NCBI GenBank assembly: GCA_035626675.1
Contig: DASPNH010000222.1
Span: 1 to 20,376, forward strand
DNA length: 20,376 bases
Reading direction: 5' to 3'
Source of the DNA: DASPNH01 sp035626675
Lineage (GTDB): Bacteria; Desulfobacterota; Binatia; UBA1149; CAITLU01
The notes under the pieces are model-generated. The model searched no databases and had not been told where the DNA came from. It saw nothing but the letters and a program-made list of their open reading frames with translations. Below are positions 13,970 through 20,376 of the stretch, in pieces; position 1 is the stretch's first letter; each line of letters opens with the position of its first letter. Made by a program: the position numbers and the translations under genes.

Positions 13970-14196
13970 GGGGTCAGGTACTGAAAACACGGTTTTGGGG
14001 TCAAGTCGTGAATCCGACGCCCGAAATTGCGCCGCCATGATGAACACGGACGCGCGGGCCGATGGGCCGGCGCGCTCGACACTCGCGGGCCGAGCGGGCA
14101 CGCAGCGCCGCCTTGCCGATGGACCGGCATGCTCGCCGGCCGCGCGCCGAATTTTCAGTACCTGACCCCTTTTCCGCGTTTTCAGTACCTGACCCC
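13970..14196. mobile_element. REPIN/MITE-like element with double inverted REP ends
   Basis: The left end has GGGGTCAGGTACTGAAAA at 13970-13987 and a diverged second unit GGGGTCAAGTCGTGAA starting at 13997. The right end carries the inverse twice, TTTTCAGTACCTGACCCC at 14152-14169 and again at 14179-14196, 27 bases apart. The outermost 23 bases of the two ends match inverted at 22 positions. About 145 bases of GC-rich sequence lie between. No transposase is encoded. It fills most of the 266-base gap between rnr and the mutase gene and begins 13 bases before the rnr start codon. Such elements are usually moved by a RAYT (Y1) transposase acting in trans. Confidence 0.8.
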
Positions 14197-14222
14197 GTTC
14201 CGGACGACGGCGTTGCGGAGGG

Positions 14223-15881
14223 TCAGATGAAGACGGGGGCGTCGTAGGCGCCGAAGGATTCGCGCATCGCATCGGAAATCTCTCCGAGCGTGGCATAGGC
14301 ACGAACGGCGTCAATGATGGCCGGCATCAGGTTGTCGGTGCCGGCCGCGCGGCGCGAGACCTCCGCCAGAGCCTTGCGCACCGCCTCGTTGTCGCGCCGT
14401 GCCTTGACCGAGGCGAGCTTGTCCTTCTGCCGCTGCTCGACCTCTTTCGGGATGCGCAGCAACTCGATGGGCGGATCCTTCTCGGTCTTGAACTTGTTGA
14501 CGCCCACCAGGATCTGGTCGCCCGACTCGATGGCCTGCTGGTAGGTGTACGCGGCCTGCTGGATCTCGCGCTGCTGGAAGCCGCGCTCGATGGCGCCGAC
14601 CGAGCCGCCCAGCTTGTCGATGGTCTCGATGTACTCGATGGAGCGCCGCTCGATCTCGTCGGTCAGCGCCTCGACGAAATACGAGCCCGCCATCGGATCG
14701 ACCGTGTCGCCCACGCCCGACTCGTAGGCCAGGATCTGCTGCGTGCGAAGCGCGCCCGTTGCCGCGCCTTCCGTGGGCAGCGTCAGCGCCTCGTCGAAGC
14801 CGTTGGTGTGCAGCGACTGCGTCCCGCCGCACACGGCGGCAAGCGCCTGCACCGTCGTGCGGATCATGTTGTTGATCGGCTGCTGCGCGGTCAGCGAGGA
14901 GCCGGCGGTCTGCGTGTGGAAGCGCAGCGCCATATTGCGCTCCTTCTTGGTGCCGAACCTCTCCTTCATGATGCGCGCCCACAGCCGCCGCGCCGCGCGG
15001 AACTTGGCGACCTCTTCGAAGAAGTAGTTGTGGCAGTTGAAGAAGAAGGCGAGACGCCCGGCGAACTCGTCGATGTCCAGGCCAGCTGCGAGCGCCGCAT
15101 CCACGTACGCAATGCCGTTGGCAAGCGTGAATGCGACCTCCTGCACCGCCGTGCAGCCAGCCTCGCGCATGTGATAGCCGCTGATCGAGATCGTGTTCCA
15201 CTTGGGCACGTGCCGGGTGCAGAACGAGAAGATGTCGGTGACGATGCGCATCGAGGCCGCCGGCGGATAGATGTAGGTGCCGCGAGCGATGTATTCCTTG
15301 AGCACGTCGTTCTGGATGGTGCCGCCGACCTTGTCCCAGGAGACGCCCTGCTTCTCGGCCTGCACCAGGTACAGCGCCAGCAGGATCGAGGCGGTGGCGT
15401 TGATGGTCATCGAGGTGGTGACCTGGTCGAGCGGAATGCCGTCGAACAGCGTCTCCATGTCTGCCAGCGAGTCGATGGCCACGCCGACCTTGCCGACCTC
15501 GCCTTCGGAAAGCTGGTGGTCGGAGTCGCGTCCCATCTGCGTGGGAAGGTCGAAGGCGACCGAGAGCCCGGTGGTGCCGTTGGCGAGCAGGAAGCGGTAG
15601 CGCTTGTTGGACTCTTCGGCGGTGGCAAAGCCCGCGTACTGGCGCATCGTCCAGAGGCGGCCGCGATACATGTTGGGCTGGACGCCGCGGGTGAACGGGT
15701 ACTCGCCGGGCATTCCGAGCTCGGCCACCGGGTAGTCGGCGCCGTTCTTGGGACCGTACAGAGGCTCGACGGGGATTCCGGAGAGCGTGTGGAACGACTG
15801 CCTGCGCTCGGGCCCCTTCTTCTGCATCGCGGCGAGCGTGTTCCTGGTCCAGCGGTCGAGCTCTTGATCGAAGGTTGCCAT
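14223..15881 (-). CDS. Methylmalonyl-CoA mutase, large (catalytic) subunit without the B12 domain
   Basis: A 552-residue TIM-barrel subunit that interconverts methylmalonyl-CoA and succinyl-CoA with adenosylcobalamin. Motifs in order are YPFTRGVQPNMYRGRLWTMR split at 61-80, QYAGFATAEESN (81-92), GLSVAFDLPTQMGRDSD (105-121), GTIQNDVLKEY (187-197), YPPAASMRI (205-213), SISGYHMREAG (232-242) and TQSLHTN. Tyr82 and Arg212 are the residues that define methylmalonyl-CoA mutase; isobutyryl-CoA mutase has Phe and Gln there. His237 is the expected radical-site His. The protein ends at about 550 residues, so the cobalamin-binding domain (DxHxxG) must come from a separate small subunit, not in this window. 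The ATG at 15881 has an upstream GGGA. Its product fits with the acyl-CoA carboxylase encoded 1.2 kb upstream on the same strand. Confidence 0.9.
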   Translation of the reverse strand: MATFDQELDRWTRNTLAAMQKKGPERRQSFHTLSGIPVEPLYGPKNGADYPVAELGMPGEYPFTRGVQPNMYRGRLWTMRQYAGFATAEESNKRYRFLLANGTTGLSVAFDLPTQMGRDSDHQLSEGEVGKVGVAIDSLADMETLFDGIPLDQVTTSMTINATASILLALYLVQAEKQGVSWDKVGGTIQNDVLKEYIARGTYIYPPAASMRIVTDIFSFCTRHVPKWNTISISGYHMREAGCTAVQEVAFTLANGIAYVDAALAAGLDIDEFAGRLAFFFNCHNYFFEEVAKFRAARRLWARIMKERFGTKKERNMALRFHTQTAGSSLTAQQPINNMIRTTVQALAAVCGGTQSLHTNGFDEALTLPTEGAATGALRTQQILAYESGVGDTVDPMAGSYFVEALTDEIERRSIEYIETIDKLGGSVGAIERGFQQREIQQAAYTYQQAIESGDQILVGVNKFKTEKDPPIELLRIPKEVEQRQKDKLASVKARRDNEAVRKALAEVSRRAAGTDNLMPAIIDAVRAYATLGEISDAMRESFGAYDAPVFI

Positions 15882-16061
15882 CGTTTGCGTCGTTCCCGAG
15901 GCCGGTGAGGCGGTTTCGCGGCCGGCGTCGCGCCGGGCCGAGCGAGGGCCGGAAAAGTCCAGGGCCTGAGGCTTTTTAGCGAGACGTGGGGAAGATGCCA
16001 GAGGCAGGGGGAGGCAGGGCGACGGCGTGGGCCACAGCCAGCCGACCGCGTAGCGGACCGG

Positions 16062-16655
16062 TCAGACGAGCTCGAAAACGGCTTCGACGGTCAGGCTCAG
16101 CTCGGGCAGGACGTGCGACGCGATCGCGCCTTCGCGGAACGTGCGTGACGTCGAGAAGGTGCCGCCGTCGCGATACAGAACCGTTACCTGCCGCTCCTGC
16201 GGCGCAACCAGCCAGTATTCGGCGACACCATTGCGCTCGTAGATGCTGCGCTTCTCGCCGAGGTCTCGGCTCTCCGTGGATTCCGAGAGGATCTCGACCA
16301 CCAGGTCCGGCACGATTCGAAGGAACTTGCCGACTTCTGGCGCCGGGCCGGCCGCGAGCGTGGCGCTGGAGACGAAGGAGACGTCCGGCTCCAGCGTTTG
16401 GCCGAGCGGAAGTGCATAGCCTGTGCTCGAACCGTTGACGATTCCCAGGTTGCCGGCTCTTACGTGCCGTTGCAGCAAATAAATGATCTGACCTTCGACG
16501 GTTCCATGCGGATGGCCGGCCGGCGGGGTCATGACGATGTGCCCGTCGAGCAGCTCGTAGTGATGGATGTCCGAGGCCGGCCGCTGCTCGAGCCAGCGTA
16601 CGAACTCGTCTTGTGTGAACCGCTCTTCGGAGCGGAATGCCGTCTGCATGGGCAT
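16062..16655 (-). CDS. Uma2 family (DUF820) putative endonuclease, orphan
   Basis: A 197-residue protein of the PD-(D/E)XK superfamily. The order FTQDEFVRWLEQRP, HYELLDGHIVMTPPAGHPHG (32-51), LEPDVSFVS (88-96), IVPDLVVEILSEST (114-127), EKRSIYERNGVAEYWLVAPQ (134-153) is diagnostic of Uma2. Asp91, Glu121 and Lys135 form a plausible metal-binding catalytic set. The ATG at 16655 is preceded by AGGGGAG at good spacing; the frame runs further upstream to 16892, but without family similarity. Uma2 proteins are numerous in cyanobacteria and some other genomes, and their biological role is not established. Here it stands alone between the mutase and carboxylase genes with non-coding sequence on both sides, suggesting a separate insertion into that region. 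Confidence 0.9.
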   Translation of the reverse strand: MPMQTAFRSEERFTQDEFVRWLEQRPASDIHHYELLDGHIVMTPPAGHPHGTVEGQIIYLLQRHVRAGNLGIVNGSSTGYALPLGQTLEPDVSFVSSATLAAGPAPEVGKFLRIVPDLVVEILSESTESRDLGEKRSIYERNGVAEYWLVAPQERQVTVLYRDGGTFSTSRTFREGAIASHVLPELSLTVEAVFELV

Positions 16656-17058
16656 GCTCCCCTGACTGTAGCGCTTTGCATTGCTGCGGCAAGGTAATGC
16701 CCGCTGGGGGCGCGCCGCTACGACAGCGATGGAATGAACACGCAGTTTCTTCGTCGGTAGCCGCCCCTGCGGTGCCAGCATGCCCGAGACCCGGGCAGGC
16801 TCGGCGACGAGCCTGCCGATCTCCACGAAGACGACGGCCGGGAACGGAGCCGCGTTGAGGAAGAAACGCGATCGCAGGCCCGTAACGTACAACGACGCAG
16901 CCCGCCGATGGCCCGCGAAGCGTTCATCGGCACGCCGTTGAGCGTGACGGTATCCTCGACGGCGGTCGTGCGTGGGGCCGCGATCACTCGCGACACCTCG
17001 CGAGTGGACGGCTCGTCTCTTCGCGATCGCGCCGGGCGGTGGTCGGCGAGAGGACGAG
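16656..17058. other. 403-base stretch without a supported gene, possible broken reading frame
   Basis: No intact gene with a ribosome binding site is evident. On the minus strand, about 16996-16893 has strong third-position GC in one frame (from an ATG at 16996, MSRVIAAPRTTAVEDTVTL). A second frame (from an ATG at 16892, MYVTGLRSRFFLNAAPFPAV) carries the coding-like composition on to about 16740. Together they could be a frameshifted remnant, but no family is recognised. A perfect 9-bp hairpin (CACTCGCGA 16985-16993 / TCGCGAGTG 16998-17006, 4-base loop) lies 53 bases after the carboxylase stop; it has no T-run on the minus strand. Confidence 0.4.
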
Positions 17059-19809
17059 CTAGACCCCCGCCAGCAGCCCGTCCGTCAGCTTCCTGCGCCG
17101 CGCCGCGATCTCGGCCGGTGACTCTTCGACGTGCTTGTCGTCGGGCTCGATCTTGAAGATCGCCTCGCCCTTCTTGACGATCTTGCCGTCGCCGTCCTGC
17201 AGCAGCAGCCTGGTGATGGTTCCGGAGAACGGCACCGAGATCTTGTTGAACATCTTCATGACCTCGATGACGAACAGCGGCTGTCCCGCCTCGAAGTGCA
17301 TACCCTCGGCGGCCAGGGGCGGCAGGTGCGGCGCCTCACGGGCGTAGAACATGCCGCCCACCGGCGTGATGATCTCGTCGGAGCTGGCCTTGGGCGACGG
17401 TGCCAGCGCCTTGTGCAGGTCGGCGCGCGTCGAGGCGTCCGTGAACACGTCGGGGAAGACGGGATCGAGCCGATCGTCGACGACGATCTCGTCGAAGCGC
17501 GAGGCGCGCGCCAGAGCGGGAAGCAGCAGGAGGATGCCGAGGCCGAGCTGGAATCCTGCGTGCGCGGCCTTGCACGCATCGAAGCGCTCGGCGGGCAATC
17601 CCTTGGGCGCCTTCGCAGCGCGCAGCGCCTCGTCGATGGCGGCGTAGTCGCTCGTGCCGAGCGCGCCCTCGACCGCCGCGTAGAACTCGCGCGCCTGCTC
17701 GAGAATGGCCGAGTCGTGATCCCAGATCTTGTCGGAGGGTGGCCGCGCGGTGCTCTCTTCCAGATGAAGGTAGTCGTAGAGCGCATCCAGCGTTGCGATC
17801 GGATTGGCGAGGAAGCGATAGGTCTCGCCGTCACGCGCGAAGAGCTTGCCGGTGTAGCGGCCGACGAAGCCGCCGAGCAGGTGCGCGTTGTCGAGCAGGC
17901 GCTCCATCGGACGGATCAGCAGCGTCTTCTTGAGGTCGAGCGTCGCTCGCGCGTCCTTGTGCCGCGCGAGCAGCGAGTTCCACGCGTGCTCGAGGTCGAG
18001 ATCACGCGCGACCTTGTCGAGCGCGCCGATGCCGGCCAGGTAGAAGTTCATGAACTGCGTGGTCGGCTTGACCAGCGGCTCGTGGCCGAGCATCCAGCTC
18101 AGCAGCCCATAGTGCGCTGGCAGGTTGGTTTCCAGGTCGTAGCCGCGAAGCTCGGTGCGGCGCAGGATGTCGGCCAGGCGATCCAGAACGTCGGCCCGCG
18201 AGCTGCCGTGCGTGATGGTCAGCGCGACGTTGGAGTCGTAGGCGCCGGCCAGCGCGTAGTGGATGAACGTCTTGGTGTCGGGATTGGGGATGCCGATGCC
18301 CTGATCGTCGCGCAGCTCGCCTTCCACGGGCGGCGACCAACCCACGATCACGCCGCCCGCGTGCGGCTGCAGCGCCGCGTTGGTGGCATTGATGCGCACC
18401 TCGGCGCCGGCCACGTTGCGCACGACGCGCTCGGGCTTGGGCAGGCGCGGCCCGTGCACCGACAGCAGCGCCATCGCCTCGATCAGGCTGTCCAGGAAGA
18501 AGTGCTCGGAGGGATCGTCGGGGTTGGTGAACTTGAGGCGATAGACCTGCTCGGTCACGCGGTGCTCGACCTGGATCCGCGTGTTCACCTCCATGAAGTA
18601 GTGGCGGTCGGACTCGACGATCACCTCGAAGGTGGAGACGCTGTCCAGCTGCACGGCCTGCCCGAACTGCTCGCCCTCGCTCTCCATGCGCGCCAGCGTC
18701 TTGCGATCGCTTTCGAGCACCTCGACCGTGGTTGCGCGTCCCGCGGCGCGCGCGGTCTCGATCTCGTGCGCGAGCTGCTCGTCGGTCAGCGAGACCTCGA
18801 CGAGCTTCTGCTCGTGCATCTGCACCGAGCAGTCGCGGCCGCCGAGCGACAGGCACCAGCTGCCGTTGCCGATCAGCTGGATCTCGTTGTGGCGCGTGCT
18901 CTCGACGTTGAGCTCGATGAGGAAGTTGCGGTTGGCGCCGGCCGCCACGACTTTCGACTCGGCCAGGATGTCCATCACCGCGGCGCGAACCTGATCGGGC
19001 CGCGAGATGACGCGCTGGCCCTTGCCGCCGCCGCCGCCGATGTACTTGAAGCGTAGGCGCCGGCCCGGGTTGTCCTGCCAGATTTCGCGGCAGCGCTGCT
19101 CGGCCTCGTCCTGCAGATCCTCGATGGTCACCAGCTCGACGAGCTTGGCGTAGCCCGCCTGCAGTACGGCCTCGGCGTTGTCTTCGAGCGCGAGCGTCAG
19201 GTCGAGGCGTACGTCGAGGCCGTGTTCCTTGGCGAGCGATGCAAGCCCGGCCGCGTCCTTTGCCTTGCGCACCAGGGCCAGCGCCGAGGGATTGTCGACG
19301 CCCGGCGTCACCGACACGCCAATGCTGCGCGCCAGCTTCTTGGCCTGGTCCTTCGCCCCGGCGCTGTTGGCGACGTGCGAGGACGGCCCCATGAAGCGAA
19401 CGCCGCTGCGCTCGATGGCCTGTACGAACTCGGCGTCCTCGGCCATGAAGCCGTAGCCGGCGAAGATGTGCGTGTACCCGTGGGAAACCGCGATCTCGAT
19501 GATCTCGTGGATCCGGCGCGTCTTCTCTTCCTGGCCCGAGCCCATGTACTCGGGGACGCGGTGCACGTTGTTCGGGAAGCGGAAGCCGCGCAGCTCGGGC
19601 GCCAGGCACTTGGGATAGACGATCGAGTCCTTCTCGGAGAGCAGGATGCCGTACTCGCGGATGCCCATGTCGTCGAAGACGTCCATGGCTTCCTTGCGCA
19701 CGGGACCGCGTCCGACGATCAAGCACTTGATGTCCTGGAGCGACAGCGAGCGCAGCCAGGGCGAATCGGCTTCGTGGAAACGCAGGGAGCGCAGGTCGCG
19801 ATCGAGCAT
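17059..19809 (-). CDS. Acyl-CoA carboxylase biotin carboxylase subunit fused to a C-terminal biotin carrier domain
   Basis: A 916-residue protein. The N-terminal biotin carboxylase domain spans about 24-540: PreATP-grasp CLIVGRGPVRKEA; the ATP loop FKYIGGGGGKGQRV (254-267); HNEIQLIGNGSWCLSLGGRD (307-326); SVQMHEQKLVEVS; and the catalytic MEVNTRIQVEH (406-416), with Arg411, Gln413 and Glu415 as in E. coli BC. A region of about 270 residues (540-810) with a helical look follows, then a biotinyl domain with VIEVMKM, Lys852 being the biotinylation site. Compared with the 450-residue BC, it has an extra segment at about 195-250 and another near 345-400. The ATG at 19809 overlaps the upstream gene's stop by one base (TGATG), which fixes the start. 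It carboxylates biotin for the partner carboxyltransferase; the substrate could be acetyl- or propionyl-CoA. Confidence 0.9.
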   Translation of the reverse strand: MLDRDLRSLRFHEADSPWLRSLSLQDIKCLIVGRGPVRKEAMDVFDDMGIREYGILLSEKDSIVYPKCLAPELRGFRFPNNVHRVPEYMGSGQEEKTRRIHEIIEIAVSHGYTHIFAGYGFMAEDAEFVQAIERSGVRFMGPSSHVANSAGAKDQAKKLARSIGVSVTPGVDNPSALALVRKAKDAAGLASLAKEHGLDVRLDLTLALEDNAEAVLQAGYAKLVELVTIEDLQDEAEQRCREIWQDNPGRRLRFKYIGGGGGKGQRVISRPDQVRAAVMDILAESKVVAAGANRNFLIELNVESTRHNEIQLIGNGSWCLSLGGRDCSVQMHEQKLVEVSLTDEQLAHEIETARAAGRATTVEVLESDRKTLARMESEGEQFGQAVQLDSVSTFEVIVESDRHYFMEVNTRIQVEHRVTEQVYRLKFTNPDDPSEHFFLDSLIEAMALLSVHGPRLPKPERVVRNVAGAEVRINATNAALQPHAGGVIVGWSPPVEGELRDDQGIGIPNPDTKTFIHYALAGAYDSNVALTITHGSSRADVLDRLADILRRTELRGYDLETNLPAHYGLLSWMLGHEPLVKPTTQFMNFYLAGIGALDKVARDLDLEHAWNSLLARHKDARATLDLKKTLLIRPMERLLDNAHLLGGFVGRYTGKLFARDGETYRFLANPIATLDALYDYLHLEESTARPPSDKIWDHDSAILEQAREFYAAVEGALGTSDYAAIDEALRAAKAPKGLPAERFDACKAAHAGFQLGLGILLLLPALARASRFDEIVVDDRLDPVFPDVFTDASTRADLHKALAPSPKASSDEIITPVGGMFYAREAPHLPPLAAEGMHFEAGQPLFVIEVMKMFNKISVPFSGTITRLLLQDGDGKIVKKGEAIFKIEPDDKHVEESPAEIAARRRKLTDGLLAGV

Positions 19810-20376
19810 CACTCGAACTCCCGCTGCACGCCGGTCATGGGGCAAGGCTGGTAGCGACTGATCAGGTAGAGAAGGTTCTTGGCCAGCACGCGCCGGGTCG
19901 TTCCCGGCATGACGATGCTGGAGACCGAGCCCAGCGAGAGAGCCTCTTTCGGATTCATGAGCTCGCGTTCGTACTTCTGCGATACCTGGGCAAGGGCCTG
20001 GTCGCGCTCCCTGGCCGCCTCTTCGGGCGTTGCGCCGCCTGCGATGGCGGCCTGGTACTTCTTCTGGATGGCGGTCAGCTCGTCCTTGTAGACGTACTCG
20101 CGCCCGGCCGGTCCCATCACCGCGATACGCGCGGTCGGAAGCGCCAGCACCAGGTCGGCGCCGACGAAGTGCGAGTTGTACGCTGCGTACGCGCCGCCGA
20201 ACGCGTTGCGAATGATCAGCGTGATGCGCGGCGTGCGCACGTCGATGATCGAATCGAGGAGCTTGCGGCCGGCCAGCACGATGCCGTTGTGCTCCTGCGC
20301 GCTGCCAGGCAGGAAGCCGGTGGTGTCCTCGATGAAGATCAGCGGGATGTTGTAGAGATTGCAGAAGCGGATGAAG
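19809..20376 (-). CDS. Acyl-CoA carboxylase carboxyltransferase subunit, C-terminal part (5' end outside the window)
   Basis: 189 codons remain, open to the window edge and ending at TGA 19811-19809. The sequence is that of the crotonase-fold carboxyltransferase C-terminal half: FIRFCNLYNIPLIFIEDTTG, FLPGSAQEHNGIVLAGRKLL (oxyanion and CoA/biotin pocket), PRITLIIRNAFGGAYAAYNS, and GADLVLALPTARIAVMGPAG. This resembles the PccB/AccD-type subunits that transfer carboxylate from biotin to acyl-CoA. The common 'D(V/I)PGF' is DTTGF here, and the tail after VMGPAG is long and charged (KKYQAAIAGGATPEEAARER). The one-base stop/start overlap with the biotin carboxylase gene shows translational coupling, so the two should form one complex. 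The substrate cannot be set from this fragment. Confidence 0.9.
   Translation of the reverse strand, partial: FIRFCNLYNIPLIFIEDTTGFLPGSAQEHNGIVLAGRKLLDSIIDVRTPRITLIIRNAFGGAYAAYNSHFVGADLVLALPTARIAVMGPAGREYVYKDELTAIQKKYQAAIAGGATPEEAARERDQALAQVSQKYERELMNPKEALSLGSVSSIVMPGTTRRVLAKNLLYLISRYQPCPMTGVQREFE

Noticed and set aside
12211..14040. Long plus-strand open frame opposite rnr (609 codons)
   Set aside because: It is a shadow of RNase R with low-complexity Arg/Val/Asp composition and no motif; the minus-strand gene has full RNB and S1 signatures.
13957..14130. N-terminal extension of RNase R to an ATG at 14130
   Set aside because: The extension would translate the REPIN-like element and has no similarity to the family; the winged-helix domain begins at 13956.
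15953..15976. AAAAG...CTTTTT hairpin downstream of the Uma2 gene as a terminator
   Set aside because: Only short, interrupted pairing is possible around AAAAGTCC and GGCTTTTT; too weak to support.
17131..19056. Long plus-strand open frame opposite the biotin carboxylase gene (641 codons)
   Set aside because: Shadow frame with no recognisable domain; the minus-strand frame has ATP-grasp and biotinyl motifs.
1..20376. CRISPR arrays, tRNA or rRNA genes, prophage genes, toxin-antitoxin pairs
   Set aside because: No regularly spaced repeats, cloverleaf-like T-arm motifs, rRNA-like blocks or phage-type genes were seen on either strand. The lone XRE gene has no toxin partner next to it.

Overview
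This is a high-GC window from a Gram-negative bacterium. It carries a lipoprotein-like c-type cytochrome, a periplasmic HtrA/Deg protease, the SppA and HtpX membrane proteases, and a Cys-rich secreted protein tail. The gene mix (standalone methylmalonyl-CoA mutase large subunit, fused biotin carboxylase/BCCP, dispersed GGGGTCAGG-type palindromes) would suit a soil or sediment lineage near the former Deltaproteobacteria, for example Binatota. That placement is an inference from gene content; the window has no rRNA, tRNA or phylogenetic marker to settle it.

Layout. 1-331 is the end of a secreted Cys-rich protein, followed by a strong intrinsic terminator (382-426). 619-873 is a small XRE-type regulator with dyad symmetries upstream. 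1103-2987 is a tightly coupled plus-strand operon: DusB-like tRNA-dihydrouridine synthase, a 6-pyruvoyl-tetrahydropterin-synthase relative without the usual catalytic Cys, and a small monohaem cytochrome c; both junctions overlap by 4 bases. A minus-strand Xaa-Pro aminopeptidase (3065-4390) diverges from a small unknown gene (4538-4903) and htpX (4944-5783). SppA (minus, 5857-7575) diverges from a lipoate-protein-ligase-like gene (7660-8676), which is followed by an 80-residue unknown (8853-9095). From 9085 to the end every gene is on the minus strand: membrane fatty acid hydroxylase, HtrA-type protease, RNase R, methylmalonyl-CoA mutase catalytic subunit, Uma2-family protein, biotin carboxylase with C-terminal biotin carrier, and a carboxyltransferase cut off by the window edge.

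How they fit. The carboxyltransferase and the biotin carboxylase/BCCP overlap by one base and should form one acyl-CoA carboxylase. With the mutase, this suggests a propionyl-CoA to methylmalonyl-CoA to succinyl-CoA route. HtrA, SppA, HtpX and RNase R are envelope and RNA quality-control genes.

Most of the window is ordinary core-type gene content; I see no defence island, CRISPR array or phage. The most unusual structure is a small family of REP-like palindromic sequences built on GGGGTCAGG. One pair forms a perfect 14-bp inverted repeat in a divergent promoter region (4453-4498). One unit is embedded in frame inside the RNase R coding sequence (12171-12191). A MITE/REPIN-like element with double inverted ends (13970-14196) abuts the RNase R start codon. 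Other points of note are a lipoate-ligase homologue without the catalytic Lys, an oversized biotin carboxylase, and two recent tandem duplications (in the HtrA signal peptide and at the 3' end of RNase R).
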